From assembly GCA_023422695.1 (NCBI GenBank), contig JAFAGN010000245.1:1-5962 (forward strand): a stretch of DNA of 5,962 nucleotides, written 5' to 3'. Under the pieces are notes generated by a model. That model had not been told where the DNA came from, did no database searches, and saw only the letters and a program-made list of their open reading frames with translations. The DNA is from Pseudomonadota bacterium. GTDB taxonomy: Bacteria > Pseudomonadota > Alphaproteobacteria > Sphingomonadales > Sphingomonadaceae. A program made the translations under genes and the position numbers. This document shows positions 1 through 5,936 of this stretch, piece after piece. Each line of letters opens with the position of its first letter. The stretch's first letter is position 1.

Positions 1-326
1 CGCACGATGGAGGCGATCACGATACCGTCGGCTGCGTGGCGCGCGACCGCGAGGGACATGTTGCCGCGGCCACATCGACCGGGGGACTGGCGGGCACGCT
101 CGCCGGCCGCGTCGGCGACGCGCCGCTTCCCGGCTGCGGTTTCTATGCCGAGGACGGCATCGGCGCGGTGTCGCTTTCGGGCGATGGCGAGGCGATCGCG
201 CGAACGCTGCTTGCCGCGCGGGTCATGCGCGCGCTCGAAACTAAGGGCGCCGGCGCCGCGGCGGCAACGATCTTCGATCCGTTGGCACGCCTCGGAGCCG
301 AGGCGGGGGTCAGCCCCTTCAGATAG
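1..326 (+). CDS. Isoaspartyl peptidase/L-asparaginase (Ntn-hydrolase), 3' end only, C-terminus unusually short
   Basis: The gene enters from the left edge; the first full codon is at 3 and TAG is at 324-326. What is visible is essentially the beta subunit of a plant-type asparaginase/isoaspartyl dipeptidase, which matures by self-cleavage before a threonine and hydrolyses isoaspartyl peptide bonds or asparagine. The motif HDTVGCV (codons 18-38) gives the nucleophile Thr1 at 24-26. Counting from it, the family residues fall in register with E. coli EcAIII: Thr19 (TSTGG), Arg29 and Asp32 (GRVGD), and Gly53 (SGDGE). EcAIII Thr230 is replaced by Ser52, a conservative change. The beta part is only 100 residues against about 143 in EcAIII. 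After GAEAG the usual last strands (a D-x-x-G turn followed by an HN/FNT-type motif) are replaced by VSPFR and a stop. No other frame downstream restores them, so this is not a simple frameshift. The product may be inactive. The family call is firm; activity is not. Confidence 0.85.
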   Translation, partial: HDGGDHDTVGCVARDREGHVAAATSTGGLAGTLAGRVGDAPLPGCGFYAEDGIGAVSLSGDGEAIARTLLAARVMRALETKGAGAAAATIFDPLARLGAEAGVSPFR

Positions 327-341
327 CCGGCGCCGAAGCGA

Positions 342-1028
342 TCAGGGCGCCACGCTGCGCCCGGAGAAGGGACAACGCCAGTCGGGACCGACGGCCCGTC
401 CCGAATATTGCCGGGCCTCCGATACGTCGCCGTGACGAGCGAGCATGGGGTTTGCGCTGCCCGCAAGGGCGACGTCGCGGGCGATAATCTTGCCGCGCAT
501 AGTCTCATAAACCTCGGTTTCGCGCAGCTTCTCGAACTGGTCGTGAAGGTTGAACACCAGGGCGGGTCGTTCGAAGCGGCGAGCGGGACGGCTGGCGCGG
601 GGATGGAGACCGACGACGAAAAACGCCTCGCCGCCGAAGCTCAACGAGAAATGCGGATCGTCGGGGCTATGGCTGACGCGCGGATCGGGAGGTTGTCCCG
701 CCCAGTCGTCCTTCCGGCTCAGCGATTCGAGGCGCTCCCACAGACACGTCTCGAACGCTTCCTCATCGAAGCCGCTGTCCTCCTCGAAAATCACCACGAG
801 CGAGTGAAAAAGACTTGGCGACCGCGCATAGCTCCAGGCGAGATCGAGAAGATTGGGGTAGATACGCAGATCGTCCCAGGCCGAGCGCATATCGCGGCCG
901 ACGACGAAGCGGATCTGGCGCCGCGCCAGCGCAGACTTCGCCCCGACGCAAGGAAAATCCGGATCACGGACGAATTCCTGGAAGCGGTGAGCCAAAGGAT
1001 GGGAACTGTCGTCGGTTGGCGGTAGCAT
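342..1028 (-). CDS. YqcI/YcgG family protein (GntA-like heme-dependent N-hydroxylase family)
   Basis: This is a complete 228-residue protein, the normal length for the family. ATG at 1028 is the only usable start: going upstream the frame meets TAA with no other ATG or GTG, and no clear Shine-Dalgarno precedes it. Family hallmarks appear in order: FPCVGAKSAL (25-34), DPHFSLSFGGEAFFVVGLHP (124-143), a RFERPALVFNLHDQFEKLR segment (151-169), NPMLARHGDVSEARQYSGR (193-211), and a terminal W-x-CPF (217-221). There is no signal peptide or membrane segment, so it should be cytoplasmic. The characterised member GntA is a heme enzyme that N-hydroxylates pre-guanitoxin in cyanobacteria. His142 in the LHP motif is a candidate heme ligand, which is inference. 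No other guanitoxin genes are visible, so a guanidine-type substrate is possible but unproven. It converges on the shortened asparaginase with a 15-base gap and is divergent from the sigma/FecR/TBDT genes. Confidence 0.85.
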   Translation of the reverse strand: MLPPTDDSSHPLAHRFQEFVRDPDFPCVGAKSALARRQIRFVVGRDMRSAWDDLRIYPNLLDLAWSYARSPSLFHSLVVIFEEDSGFDEEAFETCLWERLESLSRKDDWAGQPPDPRVSHSPDDPHFSLSFGGEAFFVVGLHPRASRPARRFERPALVFNLHDQFEKLRETEVYETMRGKIIARDVALAGSANPMLARHGDVSEARQYSGRAVGPDWRCPFSGRSVAP

Positions 1029-1074
1029 GCTGCTGAAACCGGCGCGTCTCGCAGCAGTTGCAGCAAGTTAACCT

Positions 1075-1109
1075 GGGTTGCGTCGATTCCTCGGGCGTCT
1101 CGACGACCC
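1075..1109. repeat. Bulged stem-loop in the leader of the GntA-like gene
   Basis: CGTCGA (1081-1086) pairs perfectly with TCGACG (1100-1105) around a 13-base loop. The stem is extended by GGGT (1075-1078) pairing with ACCC (1106-1109), leaving bases 1079-1080 bulged. No T-run follows on either strand, so it does not look like an intrinsic terminator. It lies 47 to 81 bases upstream of the GntA-like start and could sit in that gene's 5' untranslated region. In GC-rich DNA such a stem may also arise by chance. Confidence 0.3.
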
Positions 1110-1177
1110 CCGATGTGGCAATCGAGCGGCGGCTGGCACAGAGATGGAATCATAATGGATGCAGTTGCGCGACACGG

Positions 1178-1225
1178 GCTTGCCCTGCCGCTACGGCGAG
1201 CTATGCTTGCCCTGCATCGGGCAAG
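1178..1225. repeat. Duplicated 11-mer whose two copies compete for one 3' hairpin arm
   Basis: GCTTGCCCTGC occurs at 1178-1188 and again at 1205-1215, 27 bases apart. GGGCAAG at 1219-1225 is the exact complement of the CTTGCCC core in both copies. The near copy forms a 7-bp stem with a 6-base loop (1206-1212 with 1219-1225). The far copy could form the same stem with a 33-base loop (1179-1185). This gives two mutually exclusive hairpins or a set of protein-binding half-sites. Function is unknown. Confidence 0.35.
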
Positions 1226-1294
1226 AAGGCGCGCGATGCCGAGTTGTAAGAGGCTCGTTCGGAAAGCCCTTGTGAAATTCCCATCCGTTGCCGG

Positions 1295-1411
1295 GTGGCC
1301 GACGCGTATGTCCAGGCCCTCGGGCTAAAGGCGGCGGCACATATTTCCGAATATGTTCTTACCGCCCGGCAAGCCATCGCCTCCACCCGACAGGTAGGCG
1401 ATGCGGAATGA
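1295..1411 (+). CDS. Possible small protein (38 aa) translationally coupled to the sigma factor gene
   Basis: An open frame runs from GTG at 1295 to TGA at 1409-1411, whose bases overlap the sigma-factor ATG as ATGA, the same junction seen between sigma factor and FecR. The predicted peptide starts ADAYVQALGLKAAAHISEY and ends RQVGDAE. It is rich in Ala, hydrophobic and charged residues with a helix-like spacing, and about 63% of its codons end in G or C. The frame is open back to TAA at 1247-1249, but GTG 1295 is the only good start I see and its Shine-Dalgarno is poor. I recognise no family. It could be a real leader peptide, the remnant C-terminus of a lost gene, or chance. It overlaps the 18-bp palindrome at 1339-1356, and both interpretations compete for the same bases. 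Confidence 0.3.
   Translation: MADAYVQALGLKAAAHISEYVLTARQAIASTRQVGDAE
1339..1356. promoter_or_regulatory. 18-bp perfect palindrome, candidate operator upstream of the sigma factor gene
   Basis: ACATATT-TCCG-AATATGT is a perfect inverted repeat with 7-bp arms and a 4-base centre, located 52 bases before the sigma-factor ATG. It is AT-rich inside very GC-rich surroundings, as expected of a dimeric repressor site. It does not match the E. coli Fur box or the alphaproteobacterial Irr and RirA motifs that I know, so the regulator is not identified. No matching promoter hexamers could be placed around it. Confidence 0.4.
1392..1398 (+). promoter_or_regulatory. Ribosome binding site deciding the sigma-factor start
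   Basis: AGGTAGG ends nine bases before ATG 1408. It supports that start over the upstream TTG at 1288, whose 40 extra residues carry no sigma-factor homology. Confidence 0.5.
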
Positions 1412-1989
1412 GTTACGAAGACAAGGACGACATCAGCCGGACACTCGATGCCGCGGTGCCGATCCCGCCGTCCGACTGGACCGGCCTCGATGCCGTCCCG
1501 AATGTCGAAGCCCTTATCGCCGCACATCAGCATGACCTCGCCCGCTATCTTCGGCGGCGGGCGCCGAGCCAAGATGTCGGTGATCTGGCGCAGGAAAGCA
1601 TCGGTCGGCTTCTCGCCAAACCCCGTCATGCGCTCGCGCTTATCGAGAAGCCGGGGGCCTATCTTATCCGCATCGCCCGCAATTTGCTGACCGACCGGGC
1701 GCGGAGCGCCGAAGTGCAGCAGCGTGCCCGCCACCATAGCTTCGAAGATGCGGAGGTTGCCGGCCCCGACCCGCATGCGGTGCTCGAGGCGCGAGAGACC
1801 CTGCGCCGCGTCGAACGAGCCATCGAACGATTAAAGCCCCAGACTGGTTCTATATTCGTGATGCATCGCTTCGACGGTCTGAGCTATGCAGAGATCGCCG
1901 AAGCGAAAGGAATCACGGTGAAGGGTGTCGAATGGCATATCGCGAAAGCCATGGCCGCAATCGACAAGGCACGGGTCGGCCATAAATGA
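1408..1989 (+). CDS. FecI-type ECF RNA polymerase sigma factor
   Basis: This 193-residue cytoplasmic protein redirects RNA polymerase to target promoters when released from its FecR partner. Region 2 spans about 33-100, with the core-binding segment DVGDLAQESIGRLLA (56-70) and the -10 recognition segment PGAYLIRIARNLLTDRARS (82-100). Region 4 spans about 127-185, with FVMHRFDGLSYAEIAEAKGI (150-169) and the recognition helix VKGVEWHIAKAM (171-182); the MHRF-GLSYAEIA signature is typical of the FecI group. ATG 1408 gives the normal family length and starts just before the conserved part, with AGGTAGG upstream. The stop overlaps the FecR gene by four bases (ATGA, 1986-1989), indicating translational coupling and balanced synthesis. 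About 30 residues before region 2 are family-specific and unassigned. The family is certain; the promoter set it controls is not visible. Confidence 0.95.
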   Translation: MSYEDKDDISRTLDAAVPIPPSDWTGLDAVPNVEALIAAHQHDLARYLRRRAPSQDVGDLAQESIGRLLAKPRHALALIEKPGAYLIRIARNLLTDRARSAEVQQRARHHSFEDAEVAGPDPHAVLEARETLRRVERAIERLKPQTGSIFVMHRFDGLSYAEIAEAKGITVKGVEWHIAKAMAAIDKARVGHK

Positions 1990-2945
1990 ACGACCTGAGA
2001 GCGGAGGCCGCACAGTGGTTCGCGCGTATGCGCGCGCCCGACGCCGAGGCCCATAAGGCCGAATTCGATGCCTGGGTTGCCGATCCCGAAAATGCCGCGG
2101 CCTATGCCCGCGCCGAGGAGAATTGGCTCCTCGTCGGCGGCGTCGCCCCAGAGTATCTCGAAGCGCATCGCAAAGCCTCACGCACGCCCGCGAGGGCGAG
2201 CGCTCGCTGGGCGCTCGCTGCGGCGGTCATCCTCGCGCTGTCGCTCGGCGTCGCATGGATCGCGCTCGGAAACCGCGGGGCCGATCCCATTATCGCCGAT
2301 AATTCGATCGGAGATCTTCTCCTCGACGACGGAACCCGCGTCGCATTGATGGATGGCGCGCAAATCGAGCAGCGGTTCACACCCAAGGAGCGTCGGGTCA
2401 TTCTATCGGGCGGCCGCGCTCGCTTCACCGTCGCGCATGATGCCGCCCGCCCCTTTCGCGTCGCGGCGGCCGGGAGCGAGACCACCGCGCTCGGCACGAT
2501 CTTCGAGATCGACCTCAGGGCCGGCCAGCCCGTCATCCACTTGATCCAGGGATCGGTCGAAGTCCGGGCCACGCGGAATGTCGGCGCCGCACCGATCCGC
2601 CTCCGTCCCGGCCAGCGAGCAACCGTCGCGAACGGCGGACCCGAGATCGTAGGCTTGGAACGCGACGCACCGTCGACCGAAACGGTCAGCCCCGTGCCGG
2701 TCGCGGAGCCGGACAGCCTGCTCATTGCGGACAAACTGCCCCTCGGCACCGTCATCGACCGCGCCAATCGCGTAAACTCTTTGAAGATAGAACTGGGCGA
2801 CACGGCATTGGCGGCGCGACCGATCAGCGGGAAATTCGACGTCGCCGACGCGAGGTCGCTCGCGCGCAAGCTCGCCATCGCGCTCGACCTCGACGTCGAA
2901 GAGTTTGGCGCGTCCGTCGTTCTGAAGGCGAAAATAAAAAACTAG
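1986..2945 (+). CDS. FecR-family inner-membrane sigma regulator (anti-sigma factor)
   Basis: This 319-residue protein holds the sigma factor at the inner membrane and responds to the outer-membrane receptor. The cytoplasmic N-terminus (1-73) carries the DUF4880-type motif AAQWFARM, then FDAWVADPENAAAY (27-40), which binds the sigma factor. One membrane helix follows at about 75-94 (WALAAAVILALSLGVAWIAL). The periplasmic FecR domain lies at about 105-200, with LLLDDGTRVAL, the GG-RARF-V strand and ALGTIFEI. The G170-T171 pair sits where FoxR-type regulators are reported to self-cleave; cleavage here is inference. The C-terminal part (about 250-319), starting PLGTVIDRA and ending in VVLKAK, resembles an STN fold, as in the receptor-contacting part of PupR-type regulators. 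It overlaps the sigma gene by ATGA and is followed by a 63-base gap to the TBDT. No terminator separates them. Confidence 0.95.
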   Translation: MNDLRAEAAQWFARMRAPDAEAHKAEFDAWVADPENAAAYARAEENWLLVGGVAPEYLEAHRKASRTPARASARWALAAAVILALSLGVAWIALGNRGADPIIADNSIGDLLLDDGTRVALMDGAQIEQRFTPKERRVILSGGRARFTVAHDAARPFRVAAAGSETTALGTIFEIDLRAGQPVIHLIQGSVEVRATRNVGAAPIRLRPGQRATVANGGPEIVGLERDAPSTETVSPVPVAEPDSLLIADKLPLGTVIDRANRVNSLKIELGDTALAARPISGKFDVADARSLARKLAIALDLDVEEFGASVVLKAKIKN

Positions 2946-2963
2946 GGAAAGTTCCGACCGCCA

Positions 2964-3011
2964 CGTCTTTCCCCCTCAGACGGCCACAAGGGCCGCTGGG
3001 AGGGAAATATG
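2964..3011 (+). promoter_or_regulatory. RNA hairpin predicted to hide the TBDT ribosome binding site and start codon
   Basis: Bases 2968-2979 (UUUCCCCCUCAG) pair with 2996-3007 (CUGGGAGGGAAA), with one C-A mismatch (2974/3001) and one U-G pair (2976/2999). After a bulged A2980, CGGCC (2981-2985) pairs with GGCCG (2991-2995) around the loop ACAAG. The 3' arm contains the whole Shine-Dalgarno sequence. Beyond one C-U mismatch (2967/3008), CGU at 2964-2966 can also pair with the AUG at 3009-3011. No U-run follows, so this is not an intrinsic terminator. It would keep translation of the receptor low on transcripts that read through from the FecR gene unless the structure is opened. The pairing is read directly; the regulatory role is inferred. 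Confidence 0.55.
2998..3004 (+). promoter_or_regulatory. Strong Shine-Dalgarno sequence of the TBDT gene
   Basis: GGGAGGG lies four bases before ATG 3009 and fixes that codon as the start, which also begins a good signal peptide. The whole element is inside the 3' arm of the hairpin at 2964-3011. Confidence 0.8.
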
Positions 3012-5936
3012 CAAAAGACGTTATTGGCCGCTATCCTGACGACGAGCTGTGCGACTAGCGCGCTCTGGTCGGCACCCGCCGCCGCCCAGGCTGAACAACG
3101 CAGTTTCGACATCGCGGCACAGCCTCTTGGCGACGCTCTGCGCAAATATAGCGATGCGTCGGGGCGCCAGATCCTGTTCGCGGCGGAACTCGTCGAAGGC
3201 CACAGGTCGAATGCCATTCGCGGACGCATGTCGAGCGATGCAGCCTTGACCCGGTTGCTCACCGGAACCGGGCTCGTCGTCGAACTCGTCGACGGAACCC
3301 TCGTGCTGCGATCGGGAAACGGCGCTGCCGCGGAGCCCTCCTCGACTGACGGGCCCACGAGTGATGCGATCATCGTGACCGGTTCGCGAATTCGCGGCGT
3401 AGGACCGGTCGGTTCGCCGGTCACCACGATCGACCGGCAGGCGCTGGATCAGAGCGGCCGCGCGACGCTCGCCGACTTCATCCATACTATCCCGCAGAAT
3501 TTCTCGGGCGGGCCCACCGAGGCCAATGTTGGGTTCAGCAACCGTGGCAAGGCCTCTTCGAATATCGCCTATGGCACCGGCATCAATTTGCGCGGCCTCG
3601 GTCCCGGCGCCACACTAACCTTGTTCGACGGTGCAAGGCCTGCCCTCGGAGGCGGTTCGGGGGCCTATGCGGACGTATCGCTACTGCCATCGATCATCGT
3701 CGACCGCGTCGAAATCCTCACCGACGGCGCTTCCGCAATCTACGGCTCCGACGCGGTGGCCGGGGTCGTCAACATCCGTTTCCGCAATCGCTTCGAGGGC
3801 GCAGAGACGCGTCTCAGGGCCGGCACGGCCGACGGCGACTATGGCGAGGTCCAGGTCAGCCAGATATTCGGCAAGGGTTGGTCCAGCGGGCATCTGGTCG
3901 TGGCCGGGGAATATAGCCGTCGCGGCAATCTGGCGGCGACGAAACGGCCCTTTGCCACCGAGGATTTACGCCCCTTCGGCGGCCCCGACCTTCGTTCGAA
4001 CTATAACAGTCCGGGGACGATCGTGGCAGCAAACGGCCAGCGCTTCCTCATTCCCCGCGGGCAGGATGGGCGCAATTTGGCTGCAGCCGATCTGACGCTG
4101 TCGCCGGACTTCAATCGCGGCGACGCCCGCCGACACACTGATATCCTTCCCGAGCAGCAAACGGCGAGCGGTTACGCAAGCATCGAGCAGTCACTCGGAT
4201 CGCATATCACTCTCTTTGCGCGCACGCTTTATTCCGAGCGCGACTTCGAGGCTCGGCGCCGGGTCAGCGGCCCCACGCCCGTTCGGGTGACCAGCGCCAA
4301 TCCCTATTATGTCGATCCGATCGGGACGGGACAGCCGATCACCGTCTATTATGATCCGGCGGCAGATTTCGGCCCGGAAAGCCTGCGAGGCAAGGCGAAG
4401 GCATTCAACAGTCTCGCCGGTGCCCGCGCGGATATAGGCAGCTGGGCGATCGAGCTGACTGGCGGCTTCGGACGTCAGCAGGAACATTATGACAGCTTCA
4501 ACCTCGTCCACAGCTTGCGCTTCTCGCGCGCGCTCGCTGCGACCAATCCGGCACAGGCGATCAATGTCTTCGGTGATGGCGCGGTCAACGAGCCGGCTCT
4601 GATCGACAGCCTGCGCGGTAGCATCGTCGCGCAAACGCGCTTCAAGGTCTGGACGGCAGCGCTCCGCGCGGACGGCAAGTTGCTGTCGCTGCCGGTCGGC
4701 GACGTGAAGATGGCCGTCGGAGCCGAATATCGCCGCGACCGCTTCACATTCTCGCAAACGCTCGACCTTGTCACCGACACGCCGCTGGTAATCGGCATTC
4801 CGGGCCTCCCCGACAAACGCGTGGTCAAGGCCGTCTATGGCGAGCTTGTCGTGCCGATCTTCGAAAGCGGCGGCGCATTCCCCGGCGCGCTCACCCTGTC
4901 GGCGGCGGGACGCTATGAGGATTATTCGGATTTCGGAGACACGGCGAACCCGAAGTTCGGCGCCCGGTGGACGCCGCTCCCGGGGCTGGCGCTGCGCGCC
5001 TCCTATGGAAAGTCGTTCCGCGCCCCCTTCTTCGACGAACTCGTGGGAACGGCGAACGCGCTTTACCAGACCCTTCGCGTCGCCGATCCCGCCTCGCCGA
5101 CGGGCCAGACGGTCGTCCTCGCATTGTTCGGCTTCCGTCCCGACCTCCAGCCCGAACGGGCGGAGAGCTGGACCGCCCGCCTCGATCTGGAGCCGCGCGC
5201 TATCCCCGGCGCGAAGCTGTCGCTGACCTATTTCGAAATTCGCTACCGGGACCGGATCGCCTCGGCCTCGAGCGACAGCAGGAACATCCTGAGCCGGCGC
5301 GACCTCTATGCACCGATCATCGAGGACAATCCCGATCTCGCCGTGATCAACGGCTATTTCACCGGACCAAACTTTTCGAACGGGCTCGGCGTCGCGCCCG
5401 CCGACGTGCGCGCGATTATCGACCTTCGCACCCGAAATCTCTCGACCTCGACCATCAGGGGCCTCGATTTCGACCTCGCCTATTCGCGTCCCATTGGTGA
5501 GGGCAGCCTTTCGCTCAGCGTCGGCGGCACCAGGCTGCTCGCGATCGACAACCAGATTACCGCGAGCGCCCCGCGTGACCATGTGGTCGGCACGCTCGGT
5601 AATCCGGTGAAGCTCCGGCTACGCGGGCGCGCGGGATATGCGATCGGTGCCTTCGACGGCGGCATCGCCTTCAACCATGTCGGCGGGTACCGGAATCTCA
5701 CCGTCACTCCGGTCGAGCGCGTCAAGAGCTGGACGACCGTTGACCTGCAGCTTGGCGTCCGGATCGGCGACCCCGAGGGCCGTTCGCTTCGACTGAGCCT
5801 CAGCGTGAACAATCTGTTCGACAAGGATCCGCCCTACGCGCAGTTCCGCGGGCCGAGCTATGCGCTCGCCTATGATCCCGAACAGGCGAGCGCCATCGGG
5901 AGGAATATGGCGCTCCAGGCCGTCATCGCATGGTGA
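3009..5936 (+). CDS. TonB-dependent outer-membrane receptor/transducer with N-terminal STN signalling domain
   Basis: This 975-residue protein imports a ligand across the outer membrane using TonB energy and reports ligand binding to FecR. The signal peptide is residues 1-28, with cleavage expected after APAAAQA. The STN domain covers about 30-101 (RSFDIAAQPLGDALRKYSD to GTLVLR), the feature that separates signalling transducers from plain receptors. A linker leads to the TonB-box-like DAIIVTG (119-125). The plug (about 130-258) contains SPVTTIDR, INLRGLGPGATLTLFDGAR, VDRVEILTDGASAIYGSDAV and AGVVNIRF. The rest is a 22-strand-type barrel, with the conserved NPKFGARWTP/LRASYGKSFRAPFFDEL block and a C-terminal VNNLFDKDPP. 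It ends in an aromatic residue (AVIAW), as outer-membrane barrels need for assembly. It has no frameshift and is full length. The ligand cannot be deduced: iron chelates are the common choice for FecIR-linked receptors, but peptides and other molecules are known or suspected for relatives. Confidence 0.97.
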   Translation: MQKTLLAAILTTSCATSALWSAPAAAQAEQRSFDIAAQPLGDALRKYSDASGRQILFAAELVEGHRSNAIRGRMSSDAALTRLLTGTGLVVELVDGTLVLRSGNGAAAEPSSTDGPTSDAIIVTGSRIRGVGPVGSPVTTIDRQALDQSGRATLADFIHTIPQNFSGGPTEANVGFSNRGKASSNIAYGTGINLRGLGPGATLTLFDGARPALGGGSGAYADVSLLPSIIVDRVEILTDGASAIYGSDAVAGVVNIRFRNRFEGAETRLRAGTADGDYGEVQVSQIFGKGWSSGHLVVAGEYSRRGNLAATKRPFATEDLRPFGGPDLRSNYNSPGTIVAANGQRFLIPRGQDGRNLAAADLTLSPDFNRGDARRHTDILPEQQTASGYASIEQSLGSHITLFARTLYSERDFEARRRVSGPTPVRVTSANPYYVDPIGTGQPITVYYDPAADFGPESLRGKAKAFNSLAGARADIGSWAIELTGGFGRQQEHYDSFNLVHSLRFSRALAATNPAQAINVFGDGAVNEPALIDSLRGSIVAQTRFKVWTAALRADGKLLSLPVGDVKMAVGAEYRRDRFTFSQTLDLVTDTPLVIGIPGLPDKRVVKAVYGELVVPIFESGGAFPGALTLSAAGRYEDYSDFGDTANPKFGARWTPLPGLALRASYGKSFRAPFFDELVGTANALYQTLRVADPASPTGQTVVLALFGFRPDLQPERAESWTARLDLEPRAIPGAKLSLTYFEIRYRDRIASASSDSRNILSRRDLYAPIIEDNPDLAVINGYFTGPNFSNGLGVAPADVRAIIDLRTRNLSTSTIRGLDFDLAYSRPIGEGSLSLSVGGTRLLAIDNQITASAPRDHVVGTLGNPVKLRLRGRAGYAIGAFDGGIAFNHVGGYRNLTVTPVERVKSWTTVDLQLGVRIGDPEGRSLRLSLSVNNLFDKDPPYAQFRGPSYALAYDPEQASAIGRNMALQAVIAW

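Larger units (their letters stand above)
1029..1407. other. Divergent intergenic region with several inverted repeats
   Basis: This 379-base stretch separates the GntA-like gene (-) from the sigma factor gene (+) and should hold both promoters. I see no convincing -35/-10 pair on either strand. The best -10-like hexamer is TATGAT on the minus strand (1154-1149), without a good -35; it would give a leader of about 115 bases to the GntA-like gene. Structural elements are a stem-loop at 1075-1109, a repeated hairpin arm at 1178-1225, and an 18-bp palindrome at 1339-1356. A possible small ORF (1295-1411) covers the right end. Longer open frames on + (from TTG 1058 and GTG 1113) use many rare AGA, AGG, CGA and CTA codons and do not look coding. 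Confidence 0.6.

Noticed and set aside
306..317. GGGG-TCAG-CCCC stem as a terminator between the convergent genes
   Set aside because: The stem is only four pairs, has no T-run on either strand, and lies within the asparaginase coding end.
408..1025. Plus-strand open frame of 205 codons opposite the GntA-like gene
   Set aside because: It is antisense to a protein with clear family motifs and has no recognisable features of its own.
1134..1150. Sigma-54-like TGGCAC element
   Set aside because: The required GC of the -12 element is missing at the correct distance.
1058..1328. Small plus-strand frames from TTG 1058 and GTG 1113 as lasso-precursor or other small genes
   Set aside because: They use many rare AGA/AGG/CGA/CTA codons, have no ribosome binding site, and lack a leader/core pattern with a plausible ring residue.
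1288..1407. N-terminal extension of the sigma factor from TTG 1288
   Set aside because: The 40 extra residues are Arg/Pro/Gly-rich without homology and include the palindrome; ATG 1408 gives normal length and has its own Shine-Dalgarno.
2946..2970. ECF-like promoter GGAAA (2946-2950) with CGTC (2964-2967) before the TBDT
   Set aside because: The spacer is 13 bases, against the usual 16-17, and no better pair was found. If active it would start transcription inside the hairpin's 5' arm, so it deserves mapping, but the sequence alone does not support it.
2968..3007. FecR-TBDT hairpin as an intrinsic terminator
   Set aside because: The 3' arm ends in AAA and is followed by the start codon, with no U-run on either strand.
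4191..5582. Long open frame (463 codons) on the minus strand inside the TBDT gene
   Set aside because: It lies antisense to conserved barrel motifs, has a low-complexity charged translation with no family resemblance, and is a usual by-product of GC-biased codons.
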